Shown: piece by piece, positions 5,456-7,200 of the stretch
How positions within the stretch are numbered: the stretch's first letter is position 1
How the letters are laid out: each line of letters begins with the position of its first letter
DNA from: Spirochaeta sp.
Lineage (GTDB): Bacteria > Spirochaetota > Spirochaetia > DSM-27196 > Alkalispirochaetaceae
Reading direction: 5' to 3'
Length of the DNA stretch: 7,200 nt
NCBI GenBank assembly: GCA_027859055.1
Contig: JAQIBO010000407.1
Location: 1 to 7,200 of the forward strand
Notes under the pieces: model-generated
Seen by the model: the letters and a program-made list of their open reading frames with translations, nothing else
Told to the model about the DNA's origin: nothing
Databases searched by the model: none
Made by a program: the position numbers and the translations under genes

Positions 5456-5755
5456 ATGATCGCAGCTGGTCTCCAACTGATGGTGCTTGGAATGAGTATC
5501 GTCTTTGTGTTTCTCATACTACTGGTGTTTCTCATGGCCCTCATGGGAGCGCTGGTCCGGCGCTTTGCACCAGCCCCCGCCACCGGTGCATCTGCCGGCG
5601 GACAGACTGCCGCATCCGGCACCGCTTCAAGCCCCGCCGGTTCATTTGATACGCATATTCCCGCCGTCCTCGCCGCCGTCGCAGCGCACCGGGCTCGTAC
5701 CCGCCACGCCGCACAGGTCACCGGCGCATCGGCACCCAATACTACTACCACCTAA
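5456..5755 (+). CDS. oadG: Oxaloacetate decarboxylase-type gamma subunit (OadG family)
   Basis: This 99-residue protein has the OadG layout: one N-terminal membrane helix (about residues 5-33, rich in Leu, Val, Phe and Met, starting GLQLMVLGMSIVFVFL), the short basic stop VRRF, a flexible linker of Ala, Gly, Ser, Pro and Thr (about 38-62), and a C-terminal helix IPAVLAAVAAHRARTR typical of the family. In sodium-translocating decarboxylases this subunit anchors the cytosolic alpha subunit to the membrane beta subunit and helps assembly. The C-terminal histidine often linked to zinc binding in Klebsiella OadG cannot be assigned with certainty, and the tail ends in four threonines. The next gene starts 11 nt after the stop and encodes the matching alpha subunit, which supports the call. 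Sequence conservation in this family is low, so topology and context carry most of the weight. Confidence 0.85.
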   Translation: MIAAGLQLMVLGMSIVFVFLILLVFLMALMGALVRRFAPAPATGASAGGQTAASGTASSPAGSFDTHIPAVLAAVAAHRARTRHAAQVTGASAPNTTTT

Positions 5756-5759
5756 GGAG
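5754..5759 (+). promoter_or_regulatory. Ribosome binding site of oadA, overlapping the oadG stop
   Basis: AAGGAG shares its first two bases with the TAA stop of oadG and lies 7 nt before the GTG at 5767. This decides the oadA start and makes coupled translation likely. Confidence 0.75.
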
Positions 5760-5766
5760 CTTCCTC

Positions 5767-7200
5767 GTGAAAAAGAAAATCAACGTTATGGTCACGGCTT
5801 TCCGTGACGGATTTCAGTCGGTGTTTGGCGCCCGTGTCCTGACCAAAGACTTCCTCCCCGCCCTGGAAGCGGCGCATGACGCGGGACTGAACCATTTTGA
5901 GATCGGCGGTGGGGCCCGCTTTCAGTCGCTGTATTTTTACTGCAACGAGGACGCGTTTGAGATGATGGATGCCGCCCGCGAGGTGGTCGGTCCCGATGCC
6001 AATCTGCAAACCCTGGCGCGTGGTATCAATGTGGTGGGCCTGGAAAGCCAGTCCTCGGACATGATCAAGCTCCATGCGGAGCTCTTCAAAAAGCACGGCA
6101 TTACCACGATCCGCAACTTTGACGCCCTGAACGACGTCGACAACCTGGATTTCTCCGGGCGCTGTATCGTCGACGCGGGCCTGCAGCATGAGATAGCGGT
6201 AACGCTCATGGGTTTGCCTCCGGGCCTGTCCGGTGCCCACACCGCGGAATTCTACCTGAACCGGATCAAGCAGATCCTGGACAGCGATATTCCGATGCAC
6301 TCCCTTGTGTTGAAAGACGCCTCCGGGACGGCAACACCTCAGGTCGTATACGACACGGTCAAAATGGCAAAGGCAAAGCTGCCCTCAGACGTCCCCCTCC
6401 GCTTTCACACCCATGACACGGCGGGCACCGGTGTCACCACCTACAAGGCGGCGATCGAAGCGGGTGTCGACGGAATCGACCTCGCCATGGCACCCGTCTC
6501 CGGGGGAACCTCCCAGCCGGATATCGCGGTGATGTGGCACGCGTTACGCGGCACCGATTACGAACTCGACATCGATATCGACAGGGTCCTCGAAGCGGAA
6601 GAGGTATTTAAAGACGCGATGAAGGACTACTTCTTCCCGCCGGAAGCGCAAAAGGTGGAACCGCTGATCCCCTTCTCACCGATGCCCGGCGGAGCGCTCA
6701 CCGCCAACACTCAGATGATGCGGGACCACAAAGTCCTCGACCGCTTTCCCGAGGTGATCGGCGCGATGCGCGAAGTTGTGGAACGCGGCGGTTTTGCCAC
6801 CTCGGTAACGCCGGTCTCGCAGTTCTACTTTCAGCAGGCGTTCAACAACACAATTCTTGGCCCGTGGAAAAAGATCGCCGAAGGATACGGGATGATGGTT
6901 CTCGGTTATTACGGCAAGACCCCCACCGAGCCGGATCCGGAAATCGTCAAGCTGGCGGCGGAGCAGCTCGACAAAGAGCCCACCACCGAAAGCCCCCGCG
7001 AGATGAACGACAAGGACCCGGCCAAAGGTCGGGCACCGGCAACCAAGCGGCTGGAAGATGAAGGCCTCCCCGTGACGGACGAGAACGTGTTCATCGCCGC
7101 AACGTGCAAGGATCGGGGTATCTCGTTTCTCAAGGGCCAGGGGCGCGTGCAGGTGCGCAAGACCGGCGCTGACGGCGGCGACTCATCCGCTCCCGCAAAG
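5767..7200 (+). CDS. oadA: Oxaloacetate decarboxylase alpha subunit-like carboxyltransferase, 3' end missing
   Basis: The frame is open from the GTG at 5767 to the window edge (478 residues, no stop). It belongs to the carboxyltransferase group of the HMGL-like TIM-barrel family (OadA, pyruvate carboxylase subunit B, transcarboxylase 5S). The metal site is present: D14 in FRDGFQS, K183 in LVLKDASG (the lysine carboxylated in 5S), and H214 and H216 in HTHDTAG, with the same Lys-His-His spacing as 5S. Also present are RGIN (85-88), NFDALNDVDN and GGTSQP (246-251). The second domain contains MPGGALTANTQ and VTPVSQFYFQQAFNN, then a conserved-domain end near GISFLKGQGRVQVRK and a Gly/Ser/Ala linker; the biotin domain should follow outside the window. 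Known relatives transfer the carboxyl group of oxaloacetate to biotin, which the beta subunit decarboxylates while pumping sodium. It is unusual in lacking the first Asp of the common DTxLRD motif (here VTAFRD) and in having IGGGARFQ where WGGATFD is typical. Another 2-oxoacid or acyl-CoA substrate remains possible. Confidence 0.85.
   Translation, partial: MKKKINVMVTAFRDGFQSVFGARVLTKDFLPALEAAHDAGLNHFEIGGGARFQSLYFYCNEDAFEMMDAAREVVGPDANLQTLARGINVVGLESQSSDMIKLHAELFKKHGITTIRNFDALNDVDNLDFSGRCIVDAGLQHEIAVTLMGLPPGLSGAHTAEFYLNRIKQILDSDIPMHSLVLKDASGTATPQVVYDTVKMAKAKLPSDVPLRFHTHDTAGTGVTTYKAAIEAGVDGIDLAMAPVSGGTSQPDIAVMWHALRGTDYELDIDIDRVLEAEEVFKDAMKDYFFPPEAQKVEPLIPFSPMPGGALTANTQMMRDHKVLDRFPEVIGAMREVVERGGFATSVTPVSQFYFQQAFNNTILGPWKKIAEGYGMMVLGYYGKTPTEPDPEIVKLAAEQLDKEPTTESPREMNDKDPAKGRAPATKRLEDEGLPVTDENVFIAATCKDRGISFLKGQGRVQVRKTGADGGDSSAPAK

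Noticed and set aside
4596..5456. Long + strand reading frame across the GC-rich gap and the AbrB-like gene
   Set aside because: It runs through the AbrB-like gene in another frame, and its translation is Arg/Gly-rich with no recognisable domain. The overlapping frame has membrane segments and a family signature.
5752..6300. 182-codon - strand frame opposite oadA
   Set aside because: The + strand here encodes an uninterrupted carboxyltransferase with all metal ligands. The antisense product shows no domain.
1..7200. CRISPR array, tRNA or rRNA gene, insertion sequence, phage or toxin-antitoxin genes
   Set aside because: I saw no regularly spaced repeats, cloverleaf arms with a CCA end, transposase motifs or small paired genes on either strand.

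Overview
The window is GC-rich bacterial DNA. It is tightly packed and every supported gene is on the + strand. Three coding units are separated by short intergenic gaps, and both edges cut through a gene. Shine-Dalgarno sites close to AAGGAG precede most genes, and GTG starts occur. The gene content (an Oad-type sodium pump, a LarA-family nickel racemase and 6-phosphogluconate dehydrogenase) suggests a fermentative or anaerobic heterotroph. The unusual form of the carboxyltransferase reminds me of sequences from spirochaetes and some Campylobacterota, but that is memory only and I place the organism with low confidence.

Layout. (1) Positions 2-628 hold the 3' part of a SAM-dependent methyltransferase gene, closed by a strong GC hairpin at 629-651. 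(2) A near-consensus sigma-70 promoter (TTGACG, 17 bp, TATACT; 730-758) drives a HAD-family phosphatase gene (796-1686). This overlaps by 16 nt a LarA-family 2-hydroxyacid racemase/epimerase gene (1671-2969). After 61 bp comes gnd, 6-phosphogluconate dehydrogenase (3031-4521). (3) A 273-bp intergenic region (4522-4794) is extremely GC-rich in its middle and contains a pair of imperfect 30-nt direct repeats. It precedes a half-size AbrB-family membrane protein (4795-5319). (4) After two hairpins (5327-5383), a weak promoter and a strong RBS lead into the start of an Oad operon: oadG (5456-5755), then oadA from a GTG at 5767, still open at the right edge before its expected biotin domain.

How the genes may work together. 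The HAD, LarA-like and Gnd genes look like one sugar-acid or hydroxyacid unit. LarA relatives invert the C2 hydroxyl of 2-hydroxyacids, and Gnd uses 6-phosphogluconate, itself a 2-hydroxyacid, so a gluconate-type epimerase is a reasonable but untested idea. OadG and OadA would be the anchor and carboxyltransferase subunits of a sodium-translocating decarboxylase, with the membrane beta subunit expected just past the window.

I see no tRNA, rRNA, CRISPR array, insertion sequence or phage gene. The points most worth following are the HAD/LarA/Gnd grouping, the divergent OadA active-site motifs, the single-repeat AbrB protein, and several small palindromes at promoters and ribosome binding sites.
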